Source: Ruminococcus sp.
GTDB taxonomy: Bacteria; Bacillota; Clostridia; Oscillospirales; Ruminococcaceae
Length of the DNA stretch: 42,054 bases
Reading direction: 5' to 3'
NCBI GenBank assembly: GCA_017517145.1
Contig: JAFXAJ010000120.1
Span: 1 to 42,054 of the forward strand
The position numbers and the translations under genes are program-made. The notes under the pieces were generated by a model. It was not told where the DNA came from and ran no database searches. It worked only from the letters and a program-made list of their open reading frames with translations. The number at the start of each line of letters is the position of its first letter. The first letter of the stretch is position 1. Shown here one piece after another: positions 27,374 through 37,235 of this stretch.

Positions 27374-27415
27374 AAAAAAATAAAACGGAAACAGCCGTTT
27401 ATCAGCGTTTCCGTT
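27374..27415 (-). terminator. Terminator-like hairpin in the leader of the ATP synthase operon
   Basis: On the minus strand AACGGAAAC/GTTTCCGTT (27384-27392, 27407-27415) forms a 9-bp stem with a 14-base loop, followed by a T tract of two plus seven bases. It lies between the operon promoter and the atpB ribosome site (GAAAGGAAGG). It can end read-through from the glycan operon and also affects transcripts starting at the atp promoter, so it may work as an attenuator. Confidence 0.7.
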
Positions 27416-27446
27416 GGTATCTTTAGCTGTTTAAAGATATATTATA

Positions 27447-27475
27447 ATAATACATCAAAATGCTGTAAATGTCAA
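27447..27475 (-). promoter_or_regulatory. Promoter of the ATP synthase operon
   Basis: On the minus strand TTGACA (27470-27475), 17-base spacer and TATTAT (27447-27452). The predicted start near 27440 gives a leader of about 85 bases before atpB. Confidence 0.8.
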
Positions 27476-27493
27476 GTTATTTTTGTCGAAAAA

Positions 27494-27823
27494 CTACTCA
27501 CCATTGTTAATCAGATCTATAGCCTTGTCAAGACGTTCAATCGCTCCTGAATTAAGTTTTTCTGACAGCCTTAAACGGTCAAGTTCCCTTTTGAAGCCGT
27601 TGAGCTCTCCTGCAAGCTTTTTCATAATTTCTTCGTGCTTCAGCGCTTTATCCTCAAGGGCGCAGACACGCTTTATAAGGTCGTTTATATTCGCCGCCAG
27701 AACTTCATTTGCAGAATTCTGATTTTCTCCGAACTCCGTCAGCTTATCTCCTGCGTTGAATACGCCTATTTTTTCATGTCCCCCAAAGGTTCGCATTTTA
27801 TCCTTTGTAAGCTTCATATCCAT
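27494..27823 (-). CDS. Small coiled-coil protein of unknown function
   Basis: A 109-residue hydrophilic protein with no membrane segment. Residues from about 40 onward are charged and helical with heptad-like Leu spacing (EIMKKLAGELNGFKRELDRL), predicting a coiled coil. It starts five bases after the stop of the rmd-like gene, with AAAGGAGC overlapping that stop, so it is the last gene of the glycan operon. I do not recognise the family. Confidence 0.7.
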   Translation of the reverse strand: MDMKLTKDKMRTFGGHEKIGVFNAGDKLTEFGENQNSANEVLAANINDLIKRVCALEDKALKHEEIMKKLAGELNGFKRELDRLRLSEKLNSGAIERLDKAIDLINNGE

Positions 27824-27827
27824 TTTA

Positions 27828-28760
27828 TCAGCTCCTTTTCCGCCAGTATTCCAGCGTATCCTCTATTGTCCTTTCAAGGGGAATTTCCGCCTTCCAGCCT
27901 GTATCCCTGTATATCTTCGTCACATCAGGCTCAATCAGAGGTATATCCGCCGCCCTCATACGCTTCATATCCTTTTTTACGGTAATTTCCGCCGTTGAAA
28001 AACTCAGAATTTTTTCAAGGATATGCTGTATTTCCACGGCTTTTCCCCTGCCGATATTGTAAATCTCTCCGCTTCTGCCCTTCTCCGCAAGCAGTCTGTA
28101 GCCACGGACTATATCACGGACATCTGTAAAATCACGCTTTGCAGAAAGATTCCCCACAGATATTACAGGGGCTTTTTTTCCTGCCTCTATTTCCGCTGTC
28201 TGTCGGCAGAAATCGGATATTACAAATATGCTGTCCTGCTTCGGTCCTGAATGATTAAAGGCACGTACCATAACAATATCCATACCATAAGCACGTGCGT
28301 ATATTTCCGCTGTCATCTCCTGACAGACCTTTGTGGAAGCATAGATATTTCCGGGGTGTAATGGCTCCGTTTCTTTCAGAGGACAGGCATTTTCAGCTAT
28401 ATAGCCGTATTCCTCCCCGGAACCAACCACAACAATTCTCACTTTTCCGCCATATTCACGGACAGCCTCAAAGAGATTTATTGCGCCGATTACGTTGACT
28501 TCCGCTGTCAGCTGCGGATTCTTCCACGACAGGGCAACGGAGCTTTGTGCGGCAAGATGAAAAATCACATCAGGCTTTACCTCCGCCAGCACCGCTGAAA
28601 TATCCGCTTTTTCCATTATATTAAGGGAATATGCCGTACATTCACCGTCAATTTTTTTATTTTCAAGGCAGGTTGCAAAAACTTCCCAGCCATTTTCCGA
28701 CAGTTCCTTTATAAGATAACCGCCAACAAATCCGCCTACACCTATGACAAGCCCTTTCAT
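27828..28760 (-). CDS. rmd: NAD-dependent epimerase/reductase, probable GDP-6-deoxy-D-mannose reductase
   Basis: A 310-residue short-chain (extended) dehydrogenase: Rossmann GVGGFVGGYL, then HLAAQSSV, SGEEYG (Ser114) and the YASTK catalytic pair Tyr140/Lys144. The FNHSGPKQ motif and SVGNLSAKRDFTDVRD are typical of the Gmd/Rmd/Fcl branch. With gmd and manC in the same operon the most likely job is reducing GDP-4-keto-6-deoxy-mannose to GDP-D-rhamnose. A closely related reductase making the talose isomer cannot be excluded from sequence. It overlaps the GT4 gene upstream by four bases. Confidence 0.72.
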   Translation of the reverse strand: MKGLVIGVGGFVGGYLIKELSENGWEVFATCLENKKIDGECTAYSLNIMEKADISAVLAEVKPDVIFHLAAQSSVALSWKNPQLTAEVNVIGAINLFEAVREYGGKVRIVVVGSGEEYGYIAENACPLKETEPLHPGNIYASTKVCQEMTAEIYARAYGMDIVMVRAFNHSGPKQDSIFVISDFCRQTAEIEAGKKAPVISVGNLSAKRDFTDVRDIVRGYRLLAEKGRSGEIYNIGRGKAVEIQHILEKILSFSTAEITVKKDMKRMRAADIPLIEPDVTKIYRDTGWKAEIPLERTIEDTLEYWRKRS

Positions 28761-29887
28761 CGGGAATCCTCCCCAGAAAGATAACCGTAAAGACTGCGGA
28801 TAATTTTCTTTTCGCTGAATTTTTCTTTTACACGTTCAGCGGCATTTCTGCCCAGTTCTTCACGTAGTTCTTTATCCTCAGCAAGGCGGTTTATTGCCTT
28901 TGCAAGGGCTTTTACATCAGATGGCGGCACAGTGAGTCCCGTTTCTCCGTCAATGCTCACATGGGGAACTCCCGAAGGCAGATTTGTATTTATTACAGGC
29001 TTGCCGTATACCATGGCTTCAAGCTGAACTATACCGAATGCCTCACTTTTTACCACAGAGGGAAGCACGAATATATCACAATCCGCATAAGCCTGACGCA
29101 GTTCCTCATCGGAAAGAAATCCCAGAAAATGCACCTTTTCCGTAAGTCCACGGGATTCTGCACAGGTTTTCAGGGAATTTTCCAATTCTCCTGTACCTGC
29201 TATGAACAGCTCGCAGTTTTTCACCTTTGCAAAAGCTTTCAAAAGCACATCAACGCCCTTGTAATATACCAGTCTGCCTGTAAAAAATACCTTCACGCTG
29301 TTTTTGTCTGTAAGCTTTTCTGTAAGAATAGGCTTTCTGTCGATATTGAGGTAATCCTCAACTGTTACGCCGTATGGGAGTATGCGGCATTTTTCTCTGT
29401 ATTCAGGGAGAAAATCAGAGCCGTCGATATGTCCCTCAGTAGCCACAAAAATCATATCCGCACGGTTGAGAAGATATTTCAAAAGCGGCTTATAAAGAGC
29501 AAGCAGCTTTTTCTGCTTTACGATGTCGCTGTGCCATGAAACCACCACTCTGCCCTTGAATCCCGACAGAAGCAGTGCCGCATCCGCCAGAGGAAAGGGC
29601 ACATTGATGTGTACTACGTCCGCTTTTTTCGCCATTCTGCGAAATTCACGAATAAAATGAAGGGACAGCGGACAGGAAAAATATGTGCCGAAGCTGCCTG
29701 CACGTATAACAGGAACACCGTTTACAACTTCCTTTACTGTACCGCCCTTATCGTCACGGCATACAAGAGTGCGCACATCGGCGCCGAACTCACCAAGCTC
29801 CTCGGAATACTGCTTCACCAGAGTTTCAATTCCACCTATGTGGGGATAATATGCTTTATTTACTTCAAGTACTTTCAGTTTTTTCAT
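28757..29887 (-). CDS. Glycosyltransferase family 4 (second GT4)
   Basis: A 376-residue GT-B fold retaining transferase. The N-terminal half begins KVLEVNKAYYPHIGGIETLV, the usual GT4 glycine-rich opening. The C-terminal half has the nucleotide-sugar signature SEAFGIVQLEAMVYGKPV with the two Glu residues seven apart. In this operon a GDP-D-rhamnose or GDP-mannose donor is plausible, but the linkage and acceptor are unknown. It overlaps the next and previous genes by four bases each, so the transferases and the reductase are tightly coupled. Confidence 0.85.
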   Translation of the reverse strand: MKKLKVLEVNKAYYPHIGGIETLVKQYSEELGEFGADVRTLVCRDDKGGTVKEVVNGVPVIRAGSFGTYFSCPLSLHFIREFRRMAKKADVVHINVPFPLADAALLLSGFKGRVVVSWHSDIVKQKKLLALYKPLLKYLLNRADMIFVATEGHIDGSDFLPEYREKCRILPYGVTVEDYLNIDRKPILTEKLTDKNSVKVFFTGRLVYYKGVDVLLKAFAKVKNCELFIAGTGELENSLKTCAESRGLTEKVHFLGFLSDEELRQAYADCDIFVLPSVVKSEAFGIVQLEAMVYGKPVINTNLPSGVPHVSIDGETGLTVPPSDVKALAKAINRLAEDKELREELGRNAAERVKEKFSEKKIIRSLYGYLSGEDSR

Positions 29888-31029
29888 TTCATAAGTTCCT
29901 TATAAACGCTGTAGAGTTTTTCAGCTGAGCTGTCCCATGTCAGCGTCTTTGCTCTTTCAAGTCCACGGCGGCTGAGGTCTGCTCTCAATTCGGAATCGCT
30001 GTAAAGTCTGCGGAGTCCTTCCGCTATTTCCTCCTCGGAATAGGGGTCGCAGGTAACGGCACAATCTCCTGTTACTTCGGGAAGTGAAGCCGCATTTGAG
30101 GCAAGGACAGGCACTCCGCAAGCCATTGCCTCAAGGGGAGGTATGCCGAATCCCTCGTATATGGACGGGAATACAAATGCCAGTGCGCCGCACATAAGCG
30201 GATTCATGTCCTCGTCGGAGATGTACTGGGTAAACAGCACCTTTTCCTCCAGTTTAAGGTCTGTGACACGCTGGAAAATACCGTCATACAGCCAGCCTTT
30301 TCCGCCTGCAAGGACAAGCTTCGGAGCGTCCTTTTCATGCTGACAGAAGATATTGTAGGCATTTATAAGGCGTTCCAGATTTTTTCTCGGCTCAATTGTG
30401 CCCACATAGAGGAAGTATTCGCCCTCTATACCAAGTTTTTTCTTGACTTCGGGAATGCGCTCCGGCTGCTGACAGGGTTTGAATCTGTCAAGGTCAACGC
30501 CGCAGGGAACAACTCTTATCTTGCTCTCATGCTGAGGAAAATATCTGATTATCTCCGATTTTGAAAATTCCGACACGGTAACAATCATATCCGCCCTTTT
30601 CATAGACGATGCAAGTCCCATGTCGAGTATCTTCTTTGTACGTCCACGGACAGTTTCGGGATAGGTTCTGTATACCATGTCATGGACGGTAATTACAGTT
30701 TTTCCGTCAACTCCGGGAGGGGCAATATAGTTGAAAAAATGTGTTATATCAGATTTCTGCTTGAAGAACCACTTGTGTGGTATGGGCAGAACAACGCTTG
30801 CCGTGCGGTAGAGCAAACCCGAAAAATGGGCTATATTTGCACCTATATTCTCCGAAAAAGGCGCAAGCTTCTCCAGTTTTATGTGGTCATCCTTACGTGA
30901 AAAAAAGCTGTAGTAGAAATTATCTTCGGGGTGAAGTCTTGCCATAGCCATGGTCTGACCAACCTCGCACCAGCCTACACCTGTCATTTTGCCGTTGATT
31001 ATCGGCACTGCATCAAATGAAATATTCAT
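29884..31029 (-). CDS. Glycosyltransferase family 4 (first GT4)
   Basis: A 381-residue GT4 enzyme. The segment [20 protein letters not shown] and [17 protein letters not shown] match the mannosyl/rhamnosyltransferase branch that includes WbpX/WbpY-like proteins. The [20 protein letters not shown] signature with its E-x7-E pair is intact. It starts four bases after the 89-residue gene and overlaps the next GT4 by four bases. It is a candidate for adding D-rhamnose or mannose to the growing lipid-linked chain. Confidence 0.87.
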   Translation of the reverse strand: MNISFDAVPIINGKMTGVGWCEVGQTMAMARLHPEDNFYYSFFSRKDDHIKLEKLAPFSENIGANIAHFSGLLYRTASVVLPIPHKWFFKQKSDITHFFNYIAPPGVDGKTVITVHDMVYRTYPETVRGRTKKILDMGLASSMKRADMIVTVSEFSKSEIIRYFPQHESKIRVVPCGVDLDRFKPCQQPERIPEVKKKLGIEGEYFLYVGTIEPRKNLERLINAYNIFCQHEKDAPKLVLAGGKGWLYDGIFQRVTDLKLEEKVLFTQYISDEDMNPLMCGALAFVFPSIYEGFGIPPLEAMACGVPVLASNAASLPEVTGDCAVTCDPYSEEEIAEGLRRLYSDSELRADLSRRGLERAKTLTWDSSAEKLYSVYKELMK

Positions 31030-31033
31030 TTAC

Positions 31034-33398
<2,365 letters not shown>

Positions 33399-33452
33399 AT
33401 TTTCCTCTTTTCTATGGGATTTTCTCCCACCTTCTGCTTCGAACAGCCGCAG

Positions 33453-34823
33453 CTATTCTTTACTGATGTCATTATCTTCCGGAATTATGCCCTGATTGCT
33501 CTGGGCATTTGATTTCGACGGAAAAAGCATTGTCTTTATGGTCATGAGAATTATCTGCAAGTCAAGTCTGAAAGAGTAATTCTCAATATACATCATATCC
33601 ATTTTCAGCTTGTCATAAGGAGATGTATCATATACTCCCGTAACCTGTGCATACCCCGTAAGACCTGCCTTGACTTTAAGACGGAATTCAAATTCGGGCA
33701 TTTCCTTTTTGTAAAGCTCCGTAAATTCGGGGCGTTCAGGTCTTGGTCCGACTACGGACATTTCCCCTTTCAGTATGTTGAAAAGCTGCGGAAATTCGTC
33801 CATGCGCACCTTGCGGAGAAATTTTCCCACAGGAGTTATACGTGGGTCATCATCGGCGGCAAGCTGAAATCCGCCTTTTTTCTCTGCATCGGTTATCATG
33901 CTTCTGAATTTATAAATATCGAATTCCCTGCCGTCAATGGTAAGACGCTTCTGCTTATACAGCACAGGGCCGCCGTCATACAGCTTTACCGCAGCTGCTG
34001 CAATGAGCATCACAGGAGAAAGCAGCACTATTACCACAACGGAAAAAACGATGTCAAATACACGTTTCAACAGTCTCTGCTCAAAATCCAGACCGTAATT
34101 TCTGCTGAGAAGAAGGGGCGTATCGAAAAGGCGTATATCGTCCGCACCTCTTATGATAATATCGGATATTTTCGGGGCGATATACGAGCGTATGGAATTA
34201 TTGTAGCAGAACTTCACATAGTCGTTGCGCTGTTCTGCGGGGATGTCGCATATTATAACGCCCTCATATTTCAGGATAAGCTCTTTTATCTTTTCGGTAT
34301 CCTCGTTTATGCTTATGGATTCACATATCATATACTTATCTACACGCTGACTCATTTTCAGCACCAGCATAGCCGCCTGATGGCTGCCGTAGAGAATAAT
34401 CAGCTTTCTCGGCGGATATATCAGGAAGTATATCCTGTCTGTTAGCAGCGTCCACAGTGAAATAAAGCCGAAATCCGCCAGAGTCAGTACAACCATGGGC
34501 GATACCGCCATAAAATGTCTGCCAATCAGACTTATAAGAAAATAGGATACAAAATCCACACACACTATAGATATGAGCTGTGAATAGAGCATATCCGTCT
34601 TTTTCAGATAACCCAGCTTGAAGCCGCCATAAGCCTTGAAAAAAATCCACACAAGCATACCGTATATGCCTATAAGCACCCAGTTACCCCTGCGGTAATA
34701 GGGAAGTACAATCACATCGCTGTAGTAGATATACCACACCAGCGCAAATCCGGCAGTGAGTATTCCAACGAGGAATACCGCCAGAACAAAGGAAATTAAA
34801 CGTTTGAATTTATCTCTTTTCAT
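33453..34823 (-). CDS. Polyprenyl glycosylphosphotransferase (initiating transferase)
   Basis: A 456-residue membrane enzyme that puts the first sugar-phosphate on undecaprenyl phosphate. Four N-terminal helices (about 10-135) and a degenerate nucleotide-binding domain precede a further helix near 265. The catalytic domain is of the WbaP/WcaJ type: KQKRLTIDGREFDIYKFRSM, VRMDEFPQLFNILKGEMSVV and GPRPERPEF, and KAGLTGYAQV near the end. This identifies the first step of a lipid-linked glycan. The start has no good Shine-Dalgarno, so translation may be weak or controlled. It heads the operon, 70 bases after its promoter. Confidence 0.88.
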   Translation of the reverse strand: MKRDKFKRLISFVLAVFLVGILTAGFALVWYIYYSDVIVLPYYRRGNWVLIGIYGMLVWIFFKAYGGFKLGYLKKTDMLYSQLISIVCVDFVSYFLISLIGRHFMAVSPMVVLTLADFGFISLWTLLTDRIYFLIYPPRKLIILYGSHQAAMLVLKMSQRVDKYMICESISINEDTEKIKELILKYEGVIICDIPAEQRNDYVKFCYNNSIRSYIAPKISDIIIRGADDIRLFDTPLLLSRNYGLDFEQRLLKRVFDIVFSVVVIVLLSPVMLIAAAAVKLYDGGPVLYKQKRLTIDGREFDIYKFRSMITDAEKKGGFQLAADDDPRITPVGKFLRKVRMDEFPQLFNILKGEMSVVGPRPERPEFTELYKKEMPEFEFRLKVKAGLTGYAQVTGVYDTSPYDKLKMDMMYIENYSFRLDLQIILMTIKTMLFPSKSNAQSNQGIIPEDNDISKE

Positions 34824-34900
34824 ATCATTATTTTTATAATATCTCGGAATATTTCGGGGAGCGTCCGCTTATTCGGGCGCTTTTGCCTATACATAAATTT

Positions 34901-34929
34901 ATTATAGCAAATGCGGAAAACTATGTCAA
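34901..34929 (-). promoter_or_regulatory. Promoter of the glycan operon
   Basis: On the minus strand TTGACA (34924-34929), 17-base spacer, extended TGC and TATAAT (34901-34906). The leader (34824-34893) can fold GCGcCCG/CGGaCGC (about 34860-34880); no function is clear. Confidence 0.85.
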
Positions 34930-34981
34930 TAGAATATGCTGACATTTACAATTATACCCGTTAAAATACGGCAAAATGCAC

Positions 34982-35011
34982 AAAAATCCCCTTAACTGCA
35001 AAGTTAAGAGG
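34982..35011 (-). terminator. Terminator after the S1-domain gene
   Basis: Stem CCCCTTAACT/AGTTAAGAGG (34988-34997, 35002-35011), 4-base loop; on the minus strand five T bases follow. Confidence 0.85.
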
Positions 35012-35020
35012 ATATGTAGC

Positions 35021-35455
35021 TTATTTTCTTCTTGTGCCGTTCTTTCTGTCAGTGGATCTTTTGAGATCGCCTATACGCTCCTCGCTGGACTGCTTAAAAT
35101 GTGCAAGCATATCATCGAAGGTCATTTCCGACTGGGGAATAGTTTTTTTCGGCTCATATATGTTGGGTTTGATTTTGCGTTCTTTCTTGAAGGGCTTCTT
35201 TTCGCCGCCGTTTTCATCGGCAACCTCTGCCTTCTTTATAGAAAGGCTTACCTTGCCCTGTTCGTTTATGCCGATAACCTTGACTTTTACCTCCTGTCCT
35301 TCTGTGAGGTGGTCACGGACAGCATTCACAAATGTGTTGGAAATTTCGGAAATATGTACCATGCCGGTGCCTCCGCCGTCAATATCCACAAATGCTCCGT
35401 ACTGTGCGATTCCCTTGATTTTGCCTGTATAGATTTTTCCGATTTCAAGCTGCAT
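35021..35455 (-). CDS. yabR: S1-domain RNA-binding protein, YabR type
   Basis: A 144-residue protein. Residues 1-75 form one S1 fold, with GKIYTGKIKGIAQYGAFVDI and GMVHISEIS. The rest is basic and disordered (KKPFKKERKIKP, ending KRSTDRKNGTRRK). It follows the divIC-like gene, as yabR does in Bacillus subtilis. That neighbourhood, not the domain alone, supports the name. Its role is not well settled in any species; RNA or ribosome binding is expected from the fold. Confidence 0.8.
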   Translation of the reverse strand: MQLEIGKIYTGKIKGIAQYGAFVDIDGGGTGMVHISEISNTFVNAVRDHLTEGQEVKVKVIGINEQGKVSLSIKKAEVADENGGEKKPFKKERKIKPNIYEPKKTIPQSEMTFDDMLAHFKQSSEERIGDLKRSTDRKNGTRRK

Positions 35456-35522
35456 ATATATTTTTTACTCCTTATAAATAATATCCTTTTTAGAGGTTCC
35501 CATAAATAATATTTTTCTGATG

Positions 35523-35855
35523 TCAATCCCGTGATGTATCATAAAATCTGCGTTCGTCCGGATATGCATAGCCGCGTTCCTCAAGGGCAATACGCTCCAT
35601 ATACGACGACATATCATCGCTTTCAAGGATACGCTGAAGTTCTGCGTTTTCGATGTTGTAAGCGTCAATCTGAGCCTGAAGTGATTCAAGTTCAGCTTCC
35701 TTACTGCTGCAATCGGTTTCTGTGGTCACAACAAGTACACCGCAGCCGATAATTACAGCAGCAGCCGCAAGCTTGAAAAGTCCACGGTTGAACAGACCTT
35801 TTTTCTTCGAAGTATTCTTTTTTACCTTCTTTTTTCTCTGTTTTCCGTCAGCCAC
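35523..35855 (-). CDS. divIC: Septum formation initiator protein (DivIC/FtsB family)
   Basis: A small bitopic protein of about 110 residues. The GTG at 35855 is preferred over a GTG at 35900, which has no ribosome site; AAAGGAA lies about ten bases before 35855, with another GTG at 35861 as an alternative. A Lys-rich N-terminus (KQRKKKVKKNTSKKK) is followed by one membrane helix. A coiled coil (EAELESLQAQIDAYNIENAE) leads to the ALEERGYAYPDERRFYD segment, which fits the end of DivIC/FtsB. It belongs to the division complex with FtsL/DivIB. The position between yabQ and yabR matches Bacillus. Its own promoter is at 35937-35966. Confidence 0.8.
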   Translation of the reverse strand: MADGKQRKKKVKKNTSKKKGLFNRGLFKLAAAAVIIGCGVLVVTTETDCSSKEAELESLQAQIDAYNIENAELQRILESDDMSSYMERIALEERGYAYPDERRFYDTSRD

Positions 35856-35936
35856 AATCACACATTCCTTTATTCCGATAACATTTCCGGCAGACTCCAC
35901 GACACAATTCCGCAGTGCTGCCCGATATATAATATT

Positions 35937-35966
35937 ATTATACTACATTTAGTCATTATTTTGCAA
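35937..35966 (-). promoter_or_regulatory. Vegetative promoter of divIC-yabR inside the end of yabQ
   Basis: On the minus strand TTGCAA (35961-35966), 18-base spacer and TATAAT (35937-35942). It overlaps the 3' end of yabQ and allows divIC expression without the sporulation genes. Confidence 0.7.
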
Positions 35967-36398
35967 GTGTGGAGTGGGATTTTTATTTGATTTAACAGCA
36001 TTTACGTTATTTCTCACAAATTTATATATAATTTTTCTTATCGGTTTGTATATTATATTCAACATCTTTTTGACGCATTTAATCAGTTTTTTTATAAATC
36101 CCACAACAAATTTTCCTATGGTGAAGTAATAAAGCACGAATCCAATTAATCCCCCAAGTATGTAATACCCACGAAGCACCCCTCTTGCCTCCGCAGCCGC
36201 AAAGCATGACAGAAATACTCCGTAGGTGAGCAGAAACAACAAATCCTCCAGAAATACAAAGAAACTATGATGGGGAACTGTCAGCCGCAAAGCTCTGAAT
36301 ATGTCGTAGTACACCCCGAATACCGCCCCTGCAGCGCATGACAGCAGAAACAGCCGCAGTTCCTCCTCAATGGTAAAAAATGTCTCAGGTACATTCAT
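35949..36398 (-). CDS. yabQ: Spore cortex biosynthesis protein YabQ
   Basis: A 149-residue membrane protein with about four helices in the first 110 residues. The segment LRLFLLSCAAGAVFGVYYDIFRA (opening of the chain, about 14-36) and FLEDLLFLLTYGVF match the YabQ family, whose loss blocks cortex formation in Bacillus subtilis. The C-terminal part is strongly basic. The gene overlaps yabP in ATGA. This pair is only known from endospore formers or their descendants. Confidence 0.85.
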   Translation of the reverse strand: MNVPETFFTIEEELRLFLLSCAAGAVFGVYYDIFRALRLTVPHHSFFVFLEDLLFLLTYGVFLSCFAAAEARGVLRGYYILGGLIGFVLYYFTIGKFVVGFIKKLIKCVKKMLNIIYKPIRKIIYKFVRNNVNAVKSNKNPTPHLQNND

Positions 36399-36685
36399 CT
36401 GAACAGCCTCCCCAGCGCAGATACGGCTTTTTTTCTGTCACGGTCCCCGTAGACCGCTGACCATATATCCCCCGTTATAACCATATCCCCTGTTTCTACG
36501 CTCATAGAGTCGATATGCAGTTCACGCCCCTTTATTGTCAGTTCTCCCAGCTGTGTAAAGAGAACAATCGCCTTTTCGTCAAAGCTGTCCACATCGGTTA
36601 TTCCTGATATTGTCATCGTCCTGCGGTTTTCCATAATAACTGAATGATTCGTTTTCGGCTGTATTGTAATATTCTTGTCCTTCAT
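36395..36685 (-). CDS. yabP: Sporulation protein YabP
   Basis: A 96-residue protein of the YabP/YqfC family, with beta-rich repeats: MENRRTMTISGITDVDSFDE, LGELTIKGRELHIDSMSVET and GDMVITGDIWSAVYGDR. It is expressed in the mother cell in Bacillus, though its action is unclear. GGAGG lies just before the ATG. A sigma-E-like promoter sits about 35 bases upstream. In Bacillus subtilis yabO (an S4-domain gene) precedes yabP; here secG lies divergently instead. Confidence 0.9.
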   Translation of the reverse strand: MKDKNITIQPKTNHSVIMENRRTMTISGITDVDSFDEKAIVLFTQLGELTIKGRELHIDSMSVETGDMVITGDIWSAVYGDRDRKKAVSALGRLFR

Positions 36686-36718
36686 GGCATTTTCCTCCGG
36701 ATATATTCTTTACCTTCA

Positions 36719-36748
36719 ATTATATGTGACAAATGCACAAAAATATTC
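36719..36748 (-). promoter_or_regulatory. Sigma-E-like (mother-cell) promoter of yabP-yabQ
   Basis: On the minus strand GAATATT (36742-36748), 15-base spacer and CATATAAT (36719-36726). This fits the Bacillus sigma-E consensus (ATATT at -35, CATACAxT at -10) with one mismatch. No vegetative hexamers are found at this place on the minus strand. Confidence 0.6.
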
Positions 36749-36781
36749 AAAAAATTTTTCGGGGATTTTTCGGGAAAACAC

Positions 36782-36810
36782 TTGCAAAATAATTTTATTT
36801 GTGTTATAAT
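36782..36810 (+). promoter_or_regulatory. Promoter of secG
   Basis: TTGCAA (36782-36787), 17-base spacer, extended TGT and TATAAT (36805-36810). It diverges from the yabP promoter. Confidence 0.8.
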
Positions 36811-36888
36811 AATAAAGCTAATTGAATGCAGTGCGGTCTGCTCTGTGCGTCCGCTGTCGTATATTATTGATTTTTACGGAGGTCTGTT

Positions 36889-37149
36889 ATGGAAATAATG
36901 GAAATTATCGGAGGCGCTGTTCTCCTCATCGCTTGTATCGCTATCATTGTTCTCTGCCTTATGCAGGAAAGCAAATCTCAGGACAGCCTGACAAATGCCC
37001 TTACAGGTGCAAGTTCCGATTCGTTCTACGGAAAAAATGAGGGAAGAAGCCGTGAAGCTGTTCTCGCAAGAATTACTAAGACAGCAGGTATTCTCTTTTT
37101 CGTGATTACTCTTGCTGTTAACATAATCCCGATTTTTACCGATAAGTAA
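36889..37149 (+). CDS. secG: Protein translocase subunit SecG
   Basis: An 86-residue two-helix protein of the SecYEG channel. The first helix, IIGGAVLLIACIAIIVLCLM, leads into QESKSQDSLTNALTGAS, then SDSFYGKNEGRSREAVLAR and a second helix. This is the standard SecG layout. ACGGAGGT precedes the start. It lies before rnr, a common pairing in Firmicutes, with a terminator between them. Confidence 0.93.
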   Translation: MEIMEIIGGAVLLIACIAIIVLCLMQESKSQDSLTNALTGASSDSFYGKNEGRSREAVLARITKTAGILFFVITLAVNIIPIFTDK

Positions 37150-37157
37150 TGAAACTG

Positions 37158-37186
37158 CCCCGTGACCTGCGTCATGGGGTTTTTTA
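37158..37186 (+). terminator. Terminator after secG
   Basis: Stem CCCCGTGAC/GTCATGGGG (37158-37166, 37171-37179), CTGC loop, six T bases. Confidence 0.88.
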
Positions 37187-37235
37187 GTTAATTTGTGTCG
37201 GCGGATATTATCCGCCATAATAAAGGAGAAATTAA

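Noticed and set aside
28961..29539. Open frame of 192 codons opposite the second GT4 gene
   Set aside because: Antisense to a gene with clear motifs; composition rich in Tyr, Cys and His is typical of a shadow frame.
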